From NCBI GenBank assembly GCA_051745935.1, contig JBNJEM010000534.1:1-5623 (forward strand): a stretch of DNA of 5,623 nucleotides, given 5' to 3'. Shown here in pieces: positions 5,585 through 5,623 of this stretch. How positions within the stretch are numbered: position 1 is the first letter of the stretch; each line of letters opens with the position of its first letter. Origin of the DNA: JBNJEM01 sp051745935. Its GTDB lineage: Bacteria; Planctomycetota; Planctomycetia; Pirellulales; Pirellulaceae. A program made the position numbers and the translations under genes. Below the pieces are notes generated by a model. The model searched no databases. It was given only the letters and a program-made list of their open reading frames with translations, and was not told the DNA's origin.

Positions 5585-5600
5585 GCCGCGCGGCTTTTTT
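5585..5600 (+). terminator. weak terminator-like palindrome plus T6
   Basis: GCCGCGCGGC (5585-5594) is a perfect 10-base palindrome followed directly by six T residues. Only 3 or 4 stem pairs with a tight loop are possible, so it is weaker than a typical intrinsic terminator. No plus-strand gene upstream in the window clearly needs it. A second palindrome, TCACGCGTGA, follows at 5600-5609. Confidence 0.25.
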
Positions 5601-5623
5601 CACGCGTGAGCCCCGTCCGCCGT

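Overview
The window looks like a stretch of chromosome from an environmental bacterium of the PVC group; Planctomycetota is most likely, with Verrucomicrobiota, Kiritimatiellota or Lentisphaerota as alternatives. This is inferred from the gene content: a Tat-dependent DUF362 lipoprotein, a secreted short ceramidase-like hydrolase and a secreted endonuclease/exonuclease/phosphatase (EEP) protein. Dispersed GC-rich hairpin repeats between genes also fit. No rRNA, tRNA or phylogenetic marker is present, so the assignment is tentative.

Layout. Positions 1-237 hold a 66-bp tandem repeat, 3.6 copies, running off the left edge; each unit can form competing hairpins. After a gene-free stretch, two small plus-strand open frames (419-754 and 765-1142) lie end to end. 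A GAGG motif overlaps the stop of the first, which suggests translational coupling, but neither resembles a family I know. They converge with a minus-strand block of three well-supported genes. In transcription order these are an exported EEP protein (5164-4328), an exported neutral-ceramidase-like protein (4256-2766) and a Tat/lipoprotein-type DUF362 protein (2481-1390). The first two are 71 bases apart and probably co-transcribed. DUF362 follows a 284-base gap and may have its own promoter.

The right end (5165-5623) has no convincing gene. It holds two direct copies and one inverted copy of a hairpin repeat built on GACGGGTC/GGCCCGTC, a perfect 8-bp hairpin between them, a possible gene remnant ending at the inverted copy, a short direct repeat and a weak terminator-like palindrome with a T-run.

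How the genes may work together. All three minus-strand products carry export signals, so they should act at or beyond the cytoplasmic membrane. An EEP fold next to a ceramidase fold recalls sphingomyelinase plus ceramidase. However, the ceramidase-like protein appears to have cysteine where the family has its second zinc histidine, so the true substrate is open. I see no CRISPR array, intact mobile element, toxin-antitoxin pair or defence system. The most unusual material is the repeat DNA at both ends and the two orphan frames.
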